Shown: in pieces, positions 1 to 6,206 of the stretch
Position numbering within the stretch: the first letter of the stretch is position 1
Layout of the letters: every line of letters starts with the position of its first letter
Source: Puniceicoccales bacterium
GTDB taxonomy: Bacteria > Verrucomicrobiota > Verrucomicrobiia > Opitutales > JAIRLM01
Length of the DNA: 7,656 nucleotides
Reading direction: 5' to 3'
NCBI GenBank assembly: GCA_031254835.1
Contig: JAIRTQ010000087.1
Location: 1 to 7,656, forward strand
The notes under the pieces: generated by a model
Told to the model about the DNA's origin: nothing
What the model saw: only the letters and a program-made list of their open reading frames with translations
Database searches by the model: none
Translations under genes and position numbers: made by a program

Positions 1-1048
1 GCCAGTGAAGGGCGCGGAAGGCCGGATGCAAAGTGCTAGTTTTTTGTGGCAAATCGCGCTTATTCAACAATATGGCGCCAGTTCGTCCGGTCAGATCTTC
101 GCCGATCCTTTCCGCATCCCCTAACTCCTGAGAACCGTCGACGACCCAGAGAATTAGCTCTTCTTCCGCCAATTTTTCTCGACTGCGTTCCATGGAAAGT
201 TGGTCCAGTCCGCCGGCGCCTTCGCCCATGCCGGCCGTATCGATGAGTCGTATCAGCCAGGGGCCCAGGTGAATAGGCTCTTCCAAGAAATCACGTGTGG
301 TGCCGGCCGTCGGACTTACCAGAGCCCGCTCCCTACCCAATAGGGCGTTCAGGAGACTGCTCTTGCCGCCATTTGGCGCTCCAACCAGCACAACGCCAAT
401 GCCCCACTCGACGGTACTTCGCTCTCGAAATGTCTCCGCCAGAGAGAGTAATTTCCCATGCAAGGGCAAAAGGGAATTTCGAAGGCCCGCCCAATCCGGC
501 TCCGGGAGGCCCTCGTCGCAAAAATCAATGGAGGACTCTACGGCGGCCAGAACATGCAAAAGTTCCTCTCGCACAGCGGAAAGAATGTGGCCCAGTGCTC
601 CAGAAAGTTGCCGTCTGGCGCAGCGAAGGGCGGCCCAGCTGCGGGCATGGACCAGGTCGGCTACGGCTTCCGCCTGAGGCAGGTCCAACTTGCCATTCCA
701 GAAGGCTCTGCGGGTGAACTCGCCCGGGTCCGCCGGCGCGCAGCCGCGGGCGATGAGATCGGAAACGATGCGCTCCACGATGAGCGGATTCCCATGGCAG
801 GAAATTTCCAGCACATCGTCGCCTGTGAATGACTTAGGACTGGCAAAAAAGGTGACGAGGACCCGATCGATGGTTTCGCCGGACAGATCGCGGTAGTCCC
901 GGCAGCTAGCTAGCCGATGCGCCGGCTCGCTGTGAAAAATTTCGCGATAAATCCTTGGGCAGGAAGGACCACTCGCCCGAACGGTGGCAATTCCGGAATG
1001 GCCGGCGGGCGTCGATGGCGCCACGAAGGTGCGGCCCAACTCAGCCAT
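1..1048 (-). CDS. mnmE: tRNA modification GTPase MnmE (C-terminus cut by window edge)
   Basis: With MnmG, MnmE forms the cytoplasmic complex that installs (carboxymethyl)aminomethyl groups at C5 of the wobble uridine of certain tRNAs. The frame stays open from ATG 1046-1048 to base 1, giving 349 codons of a family usually near 450 residues. The missing end would include the C-terminal Cys-x-Gly-Lys motif. Seen: an N-terminal formyl-tetrahydrofolate domain with FTGDDVLEISCHGN (about 74-87) and PGEFTRRAF (from 108), then helices, then the inserted G domain with G1 GAPNGGKS (223-230), G2 TTRD (250-253), G3 DTAG (270-273) and G4 NKRD (329-332). The start overlaps the holA stop by 8 nt (ATGGCTGA), suggesting translational coupling. 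A GGGAG lies about 13 nt upstream of the ATG, inside holA. Spacing of the G motifs matches the family, so identity is secure; activity cannot be judged without the C-terminus. Confidence 0.96.
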   Translation of the reverse strand, partial: MAELGRTFVAPSTPAGHSGIATVRASGPSCPRIYREIFHSEPAHRLASCRDYRDLSGETIDRVLVTFFASPKSFTGDDVLEISCHGNPLIVERIVSDLIARGCAPADPGEFTRRAFWNGKLDLPQAEAVADLVHARSWAALRCARRQLSGALGHILSAVREELLHVLAAVESSIDFCDEGLPEPDWAGLRNSLLPLHGKLLSLAETFRERSTVEWGIGVVLVGAPNGGKSSLLNALLGRERALVSPTAGTTRDFLEEPIHLGPWLIRLIDTAGMGEGAGGLDQLSMERSREKLAEEELILWVVDGSQELGDAERIGEDLTGRTGAILLNKRDLPQKTSTLHPAFRALHW

Positions 1049-2165
1049 GGCAGGGACAGCTCCCAAGGACGGTCCGGGACTGCGTCGGATCCCGCAAACA
1101 GGCACTTAGGAAGAGGAACTTATCGAAAAGCCATTCTGCAGAAAGGTCCTGCCAGTCCCTAATGAGCGATTCGAAAATGTCGAGCAAGGCCCCCTGTACC
1201 CGCACGAGTTCGCTTAAGTCGAAGAAGGCGAGGCATTCCGACAGCCGGCCTAGGTACCAAGGGTTTAGGGAAAAAACGTCATCGCCACCCTCCGGGATCG
1301 GAACGGTGCGCAGCGATCGGGCCCGCTCTAGTGTCCATTTCGAAGGCAGTCCATCGGTCCGCCAAAAACGAAGTTCCTGCGCTGCTTTCAGTTGTATAAG
1401 AATGCGATTTCTATTTTGCATCGCGGCTAGGAGCGCCCGCGGTTCGCCATTGTTCCCTAAAAAGCGACGAAGGGCGGAGGCAAATGCGGCCATGTCCCTG
1501 CGGTAGAATGCTTCAACCGATTCAAAGAAGTCCTCCCGGGCCGTTTCGCAGACGATCGCCCGCACGTCATCTGCCGTAACCTCACATTTGCCAGAAAGAT
1601 AGGCTTTTAGTTTTTTCAGTTCCAGGGCCACTGGGCCCGCGTCCGGACCGACTCGGTCCAAAAAGGCGCGGCGGGCGGAAAAATCGAAAAAAAGGCCAAG
1701 CTCTTCTGCGCCATCGGCTAAGGCAGTTTCTGCGCCGTTTGGCCCATTTCCTTTCACTTCAATCGATTGGCACTTGGATCGGAGCAATTTGAATGGCCGC
1801 AGGCGCCGGTCGACGGGGCAGGCGGAAAGCACCACCGTTAGGCCAAAGTCTTTGGCATGAGCGAGTTGGTCGCCGAGTTGCTCTAACAGCGCCATGGACT
1901 CTTCGGCCAGCGGAGTCGCGAGAAAGTTGACCGATTTCACCCAAATGCATTTGCTCGGGGAGAAGAGAGGTAGGGTAACGAGAGCTTCCCTTAGAGCGTC
2001 GGCAAATCTTCGAAAGTCTTGCGCTGACGAAAGTTGTCCAATGAAGACCTCCAACTGGCAACCCGGCTTGCGTCGCAATTCTTCATCGACAAACTCCGCG
2101 GCCCGCCTGCGGACCAGAGTCCCGTCGTCGCCGTAGATCAGCTGGGCGCCACTGTTCACGGGCAA
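1041..2165 (-). CDS. holA: DNA polymerase III delta subunit (clamp-loader wrench)
   Basis: The delta subunit opens the beta sliding clamp within the clamp loader at the replication fork. The 374 residues fit the family (about 340-370). The N-terminal domain starts with LIYGDDGTLVRRR (9-21), the usual opening strand and first helix. Next come an ATPase-like fold without a Walker A motif (as in most delta proteins), the central VALELKKLKAYLSG (179-192) followed by VTADDVRAIV (196-205), and a helical collar domain (about 212-355, including EAFYRRDMAAF and EPRALLAAM). The assigned start is TTG 2163-2165, which directly follows the tsf stop TAA in the same frame. A GTG two codons later (2157-2159) is an equally reasonable start. 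There is no clear Shine-Dalgarno, so initiation probably depends on ribosomes finishing tsf. The C-terminal ~20 residues look unstructured and overlap mnmE. The family diverges fast, so the call rests on overall architecture. Confidence 0.88.
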   Translation of the reverse strand: MPVNSGAQLIYGDDGTLVRRRAAEFVDEELRRKPGCQLEVFIGQLSSAQDFRRFADALREALVTLPLFSPSKCIWVKSVNFLATPLAEESMALLEQLGDQLAHAKDFGLTVVLSACPVDRRLRPFKLLRSKCQSIEVKGNGPNGAETALADGAEELGLFFDFSARRAFLDRVGPDAGPVALELKKLKAYLSGKCEVTADDVRAIVCETAREDFFESVEAFYRRDMAAFASALRRFLGNNGEPRALLAAMQNRNRILIQLKAAQELRFWRTDGLPSKWTLERARSLRTVPIPEGGDDVFSLNPWYLGRLSECLAFFDLSELVRVQGALLDIFESLIRDWQDLSAEWLFDKFLFLSACLRDPTQSRTVLGSCPCHG

Positions 2166-2753
2166 TTAGCCGCCGATTTGGAAACGAGAAAATCGAACAA
2201 CCCGAATATTTTCGCCAATTTTGGCGACGTGTTCGCGAATTAGATCTTCCACCGACTGATCCGGATTTTTTATGAACGGCTGGCGCAATAGGCAGCTGGC
2301 CGAAAAAAACTTAGCCAGTTTTCCCTCCACGATGGCGGCGACGGCGTTGGGCGGTTTTCCGGCGCACTGGCTCTCTGCCACTTCTCGTTCGCGGGCAAGA
2401 ACTTCCGCCGGAACGTTTTCCTGGGCCAGGTAGGCAGGATCGGCCGCGGCGATCTGGAGGCAAATATCCTTAGCGAGGGCGCGGAACTGGTCATTTTTCG
2501 CGACGAAGTCCGTCTCGCAGTTGAGCTGCAGCAACACGCCGATGCGACTGCCCGTGTGAATGTAGGACTCCACGACCCCCTCCGTGGCTTCCCGGCCGGC
2601 CTTTTTTTCTGCGCTAGCTATTCCCCTTTTTTTCAAGTAGATAACGGCCGCCTCGCCGTCACCATCGCACTCAACGAGAGCCCGTTTGCAGTCCATGAGT
2701 GCGGCGCAGGTTCGTTCACGCAGTTCCCCCACCATTTTCGCAGAAATTTCCAT
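2166..2753 (-). CDS. tsf: Translation elongation factor Ts (short form)
   Basis: EF-Ts is the cytoplasmic nucleotide exchange factor that releases GDP from EF-Tu. Seen: an N-terminal UBA-like helical domain (residues 1-50) containing LRERTCAALMDCKRAL, the family style of the TGAG-MDCKKAL motif, although the usual Gly-Ala-Gly turn reads CAA here. The core signature LNCETDFVAKND spans 77-88, with the EF-Tu contacting Thr-Asp-Phe-Val at 81-84. At 195 residues it is much shorter than the E. coli protein (about 283) and close to the single-core forms known from Thermus and some other phyla, which lack the second core repeat and long coiled coil. The ATG has the best Shine-Dalgarno in the window. 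It lies 24 nt downstream of rpsB, the near-universal partner. Its TAA stop touches the holA start. pyrH and frr, often next in this operon, are absent here. Confidence 0.97.
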   Translation of the reverse strand: MEISAKMVGELRERTCAALMDCKRALVECDGDGEAAVIYLKKRGIASAEKKAGREATEGVVESYIHTGSRIGVLLQLNCETDFVAKNDQFRALAKDICLQIAAADPAYLAQENVPAEVLAREREVAESQCAGKPPNAVAAIVEGKLAKFFSASCLLRQPFIKNPDQSVEDLIREHVAKIGENIRVVRFSRFQIGG

Positions 2754-2760
2754 CTCACTA

Positions 2761-2766
2761 CCTCCC
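2761..2766 (-). promoter_or_regulatory. Strong Shine-Dalgarno of tsf
   Basis: The minus strand reads GGGAGG followed by 7 nt and then ATG at 2751-2753. It sits in the 24-nt rpsB-tsf gap. It is a near-consensus site, in contrast to the weak or absent sites before holA, tgt and both amidases, so EF-Ts can be translated independently of rpsB. Confidence 0.8.
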
Positions 2767-2777
2767 TAAATGTTAGG

Positions 2778-3596
2778 CTATTCCTCTTTCTGCTCTCCCT
2801 GGCTGGCAAGGACCAGCTGTGCGTCTTCGGAAAGCGTAAATTGCGGCTCCGTGTCCATAGCCTCCCGCTCACCCGCCGGCATGGAGGCGAGCTTACCCGC
2901 CTGCCGCTGCTCCCGACCTTCCAGACCGCGGCGTATGGCATCCCCGATGACTCGGACCACGATTTGCAGGGAACGCACCGAATCGTCGTTAGCCGGAATG
3001 GGATAGTCAACCGGGCTGGGATCGGAATTCGTATCGACAATGGCCACAACGGGGATTCCTGCCTTTTTGGCCTCTCGAATGGCAATGTCTTCGTAACTAG
3101 CATCTACGGCAAAAATAACCGACGGCGGCCTATCGATCTTGAGCAATCCTTCGAAATTATTTTTCATGCGTCGCATTTTACGGCGGAGTGAGGAGGCCTC
3201 CTTGTTGGGCATGCGCTCGATGTCTCCCCGCTGCTCCATGGACAAATATTTCCGATACTTCTCTAGCCCTTCGTTAATTGTGTGAAAGTTTGTTACAGTG
3301 CCGCCTAGCCAGCGAACGAGGCAATAGGGCATGGCGGTCTCGTCGGCTATCGCGCGCACTATGTCCTGAGCCTGCGGCTTGGTGCCCAGGAGCCAGACGT
3401 CCCGGCCGCTCGTCACGGTTTGCTCCAGGAAGTGACAGGCCTTTTCCAACTGGATTAGTGTCTTCTCCAGGTCGATGATAGAGATGCCGTAGCGATGGGC
3501 GTAGAGATAGGGCCGAAATTTCGGATTCCAGCGGCGCATCTGGTGTCCGATGTGGACCCCGGCGTCGAAAAGATCTTTCGCGGTAGGTAATTCCAT
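2778..3596 (-). CDS. rpsB: 30S ribosomal protein S2
   Basis: S2 bridges the head and body of the small ribosomal subunit and helps recruit S1. Seen: GVHIGHQMRRWNPKFRPYLY (13-32), then the HRYGISIIDLEKTL stretch, VRWLGGTVTNFHTI (about 93-106), a central coiled-coil region rich in Arg/Lys/Met (RRKMRRMKNNFEG), and the C-terminal Rossmann-like part with VIFAVDASYEDIAIREA and GIPVVAIVDTNSDP. Length 272 is slightly above the usual 230-260 because of an acidic, poorly conserved tail ending in GEQKEE. The start is ATG 3594-3596, preceded by GGAG at 8 nt. It is followed by tsf after 24 nt, the conserved S2/EF-Ts order. The 123-nt leader separates it from tgt and may carry its own control, since S2 represses its own leader in E. 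coli; that link is inference. Confidence 0.98.
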   Translation of the reverse strand: MELPTAKDLFDAGVHIGHQMRRWNPKFRPYLYAHRYGISIIDLEKTLIQLEKACHFLEQTVTSGRDVWLLGTKPQAQDIVRAIADETAMPYCLVRWLGGTVTNFHTINEGLEKYRKYLSMEQRGDIERMPNKEASSLRRKMRRMKNNFEGLLKIDRPPSVIFAVDASYEDIAIREAKKAGIPVVAIVDTNSDPSPVDYPIPANDDSVRSLQIVVRVIGDAIRRGLEGREQRQAGKLASMPAGEREAMDTEPQFTLSEDAQLVLASQGEQKEE

Positions 3597-3719
3597 AGAT
3601 TTGTCTCCGTGCGGCGGACCGAAAGCCCACGCCTAGGATAAGCGTTCAAACTGCGACGGCCGACCATCGGCCACCGCTGGGAACCTCTGCGGCATCCGTG
3701 AAAAAGCAAGAAATTTTAT
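3597..3719 (-). promoter_or_regulatory. tgt-rpsB intergenic leader with GC-rich hairpin
   Basis: This 123-nt stretch is the largest gap inside the minus-strand cluster. It starts AT-rich just after the tgt stop (runs of A and T at 3700-3720) and becomes GC-rich toward rpsB. At 3658-3672 the strand reads GGCCGA-TGG-TCGGCC, a perfect 6-bp inverted repeat with a 3-nt loop. It is not followed by a T-run, so it is unlikely to be a terminator. I could not find a convincing -35/-10 pair. It may hold a secondary promoter and an S2 autoregulatory structure, as known for rpsB leaders in other bacteria, but only the hairpin is directly visible. Confidence 0.35.
3605..3608 (-). promoter_or_regulatory. 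rpsB: Shine-Dalgarno of rpsB
   Basis: Minus-strand GGAG, 8 nt before ATG 3594-3596. It supports that ATG as the start; translation from there begins MELPTAKDLFDAGVHIGHQ, the normal S2 N-terminus. Confidence 0.65.
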
Positions 3720-4889
3720 TTAGCGGTAGGCGATCTCCAATCGCTCGAGGGAATTTGTCTCGATGGCTTCCCGGATTTGCTCCATCAGGCGGTTCATAAA
3801 TCGAACATTATGGATGGTCACGAACTGTCCGCCGAGCGTTTCCCGGGAACGCAGCAGATGGTGCAGGTAGGCGCGGGATGCCGTTCGGCAGGCGTAGCAG
3901 TCGCAGGAACGGTCGATCGGTTCCCGGTCTCGGGCGAAGCGGCCGCTGTGTAGGTTAATGTGGCCCGTTCCATCCGAAAGAGATCCAGGCAACAACGCGC
4001 CGCCGTGGCGGGCCATGCGGGTAGGATGGACGCAGTCAAAGCTATCTACCCCCTGTCGAACGCCGTGGAAGATGTCCCGCACGCCGCCGATGCCCAGCAG
4101 GTGGGTAGGGCGCGAAGGATGTAAAAATCGCCCGACCATGGCCACGACCTGCTCCATTTCCTCCCGGTCGCTGCCCAAACTGCCGCCGATGGCCTGGCCA
4201 AAGAAGTTGTTGCCTACCACAAAATCGCAGCTGATCTTGCGAAGATCTTCATGTACGCCGCCCTGAACAATTCCATAGAGGGCTTGGGTGCCGTCAGAAT
4301 TTTTTTGAAATTCGGCCAGCGAGCGCAATTCCCAGCGATGGCTCCGCTCCATGGAGCGGGCGGTATAGTCGCGATTTACGTGATAAGGGGTGCACTCGTC
4401 GAGGGGCAAAATAACGTCGGCGCCGAGCAGCTTTTGGATGCGAATGGAACTTTCCGGCGTCAAAGTGTGGAGGGAGCCGTCCACGTAGGAGCGAAAGAGG
4501 GCACCATCTTCGCCGATGCGCAGAAGCGTCTTAGACCCGTTGGCCGTTCGGCGGCATTTGATTTCCTGAGCCACGCCGCCGTGGCCTAGGCTGAAAATTT
4601 GGAATCCGCCCGAGTCGGTAAACAGCGGGCCGGACCAGCCCATCATGGCATGCAGTCCGCCTAGGGAGGCAACGATTTCTTCCCCGGGCCGCAGGTGCAG
4701 GTGGTAGGTGTTGGCCAGCACTCCCTGGGTGCCGCAGCCGCTGAGCTGCTCCACGGAGATGCCTTTTACGGCCCCGCCGGTCCCACAAAAAAAGAAGGCG
4801 GGCGTCTCGACAGCGCCGTGCGGGGTGCTCAGTCGGCCACGGCGGGCACCATCCGCCGATCGCCGCAAAATTTCAAAGGAAAAGCCCAC
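3720..4889 (-). CDS. tgt: tRNA-guanine transglycosylase (queuosine pathway), chlamydia-like variant
   Basis: Tgt swaps guanine-34 of GUN-anticodon tRNAs for preQ1 or queuine. Seen: NTYHLHLRPG (60-69), DSGGFQ with base-contacting Asp92, DECTPYH with Asp164, YGIVQGG (205-211), SFDCVHPTR with the nucleophile Asp285, and the zinc site Cys329, Cys331, Cys334, His360. All essential residues are present. Length is 389, slightly above the usual 370-380, because of an insert of roughly 20 residues between FSL (99-101) and EDGALF (127-132). The substrate loop reads GGSLGSDREEM (235-245) where most bacteria have GGLAVGE and one more residue. The start is GTG 4887-4889, 7 nt after the amidase A stop, with no strong Shine-Dalgarno. 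An ATG is not available nearby, and the family N-terminus (FEI...GARRGRLSTPHG) fits this start. It is probably cotranscribed with the amidase. Confidence 0.96.
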   Translation of the reverse strand: MGFSFEILRRSADGARRGRLSTPHGAVETPAFFFCGTGGAVKGISVEQLSGCGTQGVLANTYHLHLRPGEEIVASLGGLHAMMGWSGPLFTDSGGFQIFSLGHGGVAQEIKCRRTANGSKTLLRIGEDGALFRSYVDGSLHTLTPESSIRIQKLLGADVILPLDECTPYHVNRDYTARSMERSHRWELRSLAEFQKNSDGTQALYGIVQGGVHEDLRKISCDFVVGNNFFGQAIGGSLGSDREEMEQVVAMVGRFLHPSRPTHLLGIGGVRDIFHGVRQGVDSFDCVHPTRMARHGGALLPGSLSDGTGHINLHSGRFARDREPIDRSCDCYACRTASRAYLHHLLRSRETLGGQFVTIHNVRFMNRLMEQIREAIETNSLERLEIAYR

Positions 4890-4896
4890 CGATCCG

Positions 4897-5853
4897 TTAC
4901 TTCAGGCCGCCGTAGGTACAAATTCCTTCGCAAAGCGCGTCGGCAATGGCCTGGCGATAGTTGCCATCGGTGATGCGGTCGCTTTCCCTGGAGTTGGTCA
5001 AAAAGCCACACTCCACCAGTACGGCAGGACAATCCGCATTCTTCACCACCCTAAATCGTGCCCTCCTGACCCCTCGGTCGATTGCGAACCGAATACCTTT
5101 CATTTCCCGCTGGAGGCAGTAGGCAAGGTAGAGATTTTTTTCATCATGGCGATTGTTGACATAGAACTCTTTGTCGTCGGCATTGGGGTCATTGAGACGG
5201 GCAGTAGAGCTATGTCCCTGACGAGGAAGGATATATGTTTCCATGCCCTCGGCCTGCGGCGACTCGTCAGCGTTGAAATGGATGGAAATCAGCAGGTCGC
5301 ACTTGGCATCGTTTGCGATCGCGGAACGGTCTTCTAGCGTGATAAACCGATCATCGCTACGGGTAAGTATCACCTCGATCTCCCGTTTTTTCAGAAGTAC
5401 CTCCAGCCGCTTGGCCACATCCAAGTTAAAGTTTTTTTCCTCCAAGTTACCTTTAGCGCGTTTGGCTCCAGAATCCTTGCCGCCGTGGCCCGGATCGACG
5501 CAGATTCGCCGCGGAGGCGCAACGGTCGGCGGAGAGAGTAGCGGCACGATGACCCGGTCCCAGTCGTCCCGGCCGATCCGCAGCCGTCCAGGCTGGCCTG
5601 CCACCACGCACTGACCATAGACGTTCACCCCATTGAGGCAGTAGCAGACATCATCCAGTCGGCACTGTAGCTCAAAATCCTTTCCCAGGACCGTGCCGCA
5701 GCGACCGCCATCGCCGTAGGAAACGGTCCCACCGCAACGGGCGGAAAGTACGTCCAGACCCAAGTAATCGCCCGGCTCGGCAAAAAGCCATGAGGAAGCG
5801 GACAGCGCGGCAAGACCGCAAACACGGCGAGAAAACGAATCGAAAAAACCCAT
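4897..5853 (-). CDS. N-acetylmuramoyl-L-alanine amidase, copy A (Amidase_3, exported)
   Basis: This zinc amidase cuts the bond between MurNAc and L-Ala of peptidoglycan in the periplasm, typically for daughter-cell separation or turnover. The start is placed at ATG 5851-5853 (318 aa). A longer TTG-initiated frame from 5892 exists, but its upstream part is out of frame relative to the duplicate. Residues 1-25 form a Sec signal peptide (FFDSFSRR, hydrophobic core, SWLFA|EPGD). Residues 26-110 are a Cys-rich N-terminal domain containing LNGVNVYGQ, perhaps a wall-binding or AMIN-like module. Amidase_3 follows, with zinc ligands His123 (DPGHGG), Glu139 (LEEKN) and His192 (IHFNA) and catalytic Glu281 (VECGF). 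It is about 77% identical to copy B over the mature part with no indels. The 3' end is 7 nt before tgt. No strong Shine-Dalgarno is seen. Confidence 0.93.
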   Translation of the reverse strand: MGFFDSFSRRVCGLAALSASSWLFAEPGDYLGLDVLSARCGGTVSYGDGGRCGTVLGKDFELQCRLDDVCYCLNGVNVYGQCVVAGQPGRLRIGRDDWDRVIVPLLSPPTVAPPRRICVDPGHGGKDSGAKRAKGNLEEKNFNLDVAKRLEVLLKKREIEVILTRSDDRFITLEDRSAIANDAKCDLLISIHFNADESPQAEGMETYILPRQGHSSTARLNDPNADDKEFYVNNRHDEKNLYLAYCLQREMKGIRFAIDRGVRRARFRVVKNADCPAVLVECGFLTNSRESDRITDGNYRQAIADALCEGICTYGGLK

Positions 5854-5898
5854 GAAACGGCCACTGCCTAAGAGGAGCGTTTGGGGCCGCAAGAAAAA

Positions 5899-5928
5899 TC
5901 AAAACGGTCTCAGTCGTAAGGTGACCAT
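5899..5928 (-). promoter_or_regulatory. Possible 9-codon leader peptide upstream of amidase A
   Basis: Within the duplicated leader an ATG (5926-5928) opens a tiny frame MVTLRLRPF ending TGA at 5899-5901. The same frame occurs before copy B (MVTLRLRSL). It begins about 7 nt downstream of the TATAAT box, so it would be nearly leaderless. Conservation may be chance; see findings. Confidence 0.22.
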
Positions 5929-5934
5929 TAACGA

Positions 5935-5940
5935 ATTATA
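5935..5940 (-). promoter_or_regulatory. Perfect -10 box (TATAAT) upstream of amidase A
   Basis: The minus strand reads TATAAT, about 82 nt before the amidase A ATG, immediately after the stop of the pyrH remnant (5943-5945). No recognisable -35 lies at 16-18 nt, where the sequence is within the pyrH remnant, and there is no TG extension. The aligned position before copy B (7244-7249) reads TTTACT. It could drive amidase A-tgt(-rpsB-tsf-holA-mnmE), with a start near 5928. Confidence 0.35.
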
Positions 5941-5942
5941 AA

Positions 5943-6152
5943 CTATTTTGCGGCTGGAATGGTTCTACTTTGCGCCCCCATTAGAGGGACGCCATCAAAG
6001 GTACTGGCCTTGAGGAGCAATTCGACTCCTACGGCCAGGGCCATCGGCGCGGCGGCCGTGTCGGTGGAAAAATACGGCAGCCACGTCCAGCCGCAAAGAA
6101 TTACCTCCGCACCACGCTCCAGCGCCTCACGGGCCAGGGGCGGATCTATGAG
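5943..6152 (-). pseudogene. pyrH: UMP kinase (PyrH) internal fragment, degenerate
   Basis: This minus-strand frame of 69 sense codons ends at TAG 5943-5945. PyrH makes UDP from UMP and ATP. Recognised core: AREALERGAEVIL, then CGWTWLPYFSTDTAAA, then VGVELLLKASTFDGV, matching the PyrH pattern RVVIxAGGTGNPFFTTDTAA...ADVLLKATKVDGV in order and spacing. The fragment corresponds to roughly residues 130-190 of a ~240-residue enzyme. The N-terminal UMP/phosphate-binding half and the C-terminal ~60 residues are absent. The Gly-Thr-Gly-Asn stretch has become Trp-Thr-Trp-Leu. No usable start codon lies between the upstream in-frame TGA (6183-6185) and the homologous part. The codon pattern still looks protein-like, so decay is recent or the sequence is shielded. 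It fills exactly the gap between the two duplicated blocks. Another amino-acid-kinase family member is possible, but TTDTAA plus LLKAxxxDGV favours PyrH. Confidence 0.75.
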
Positions 6153-6199
6153 CCGACGGCTGGCACCGCCCGCCGCAAGATTTCAAAGGAAAATCTCGT
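6153..6199 (-). pseudogene. tgt: 5' remnant of tgt downstream of amidase B
   Basis: After the copy B stop (6207-6209) comes the same 7-nt spacer CGGATCG as before real tgt. Then follows a sequence translating as TRFSFEILRRA, equivalent to the tgt start VGFSFEILRRS. The start codon is ACG instead of GTG, and the frame closes at TAG soon after. Similarity stops about 18 codons into tgt (after a 7-nt deletion), where the pyrH-like sequence begins. It cannot be expressed as Tgt and marks the end of the duplicated block. Confidence 0.8.
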
Positions 6200-6206
6200 C
6201 GATCCG

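Larger units (their letters stand above)
4836..5940. repeat. Direct repeat block A (leader + amidase A + tgt 5' end)
   Basis: Block A matches block B (6153-7249) in the same orientation with a period of 1310 bp (ATG to ATG and stop to stop). It comprises the -10-like box, a leader of about 80 nt (about 80% identical), the whole amidase gene, the 7-nt spacer and the first 18 codons of tgt. The only indels seen are one T in the leader and 7 nt in the tgt part. Confidence 0.85.

Noticed and set aside
295..832. Several overlapping plus-strand frames at the left end
   Set aside because: They are shadows of mnmE, which runs through the left edge on the minus strand with all G motifs.
905..914. CTAGCTAGC tandem inside mnmE
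   Set aside because: A short repeat within coding sequence with ordinary codons; no sign of function.
2556..3191. Plus-strand 211-codon open frame
   Set aside because: It lies antisense across tsf, the 24-nt gap and rpsB, which are secure genes; its translation has no recognisable domain.
3700..3720. AT-rich stretch after tgt as a rho-independent terminator
   Set aside because: No stable GC stem directly precedes a T-run on the minus strand.
4708..5337. Plus-strand 209-codon open frame
   Set aside because: Antisense to the tgt start and the amidase A 3' half; no Shine-Dalgarno or domain.
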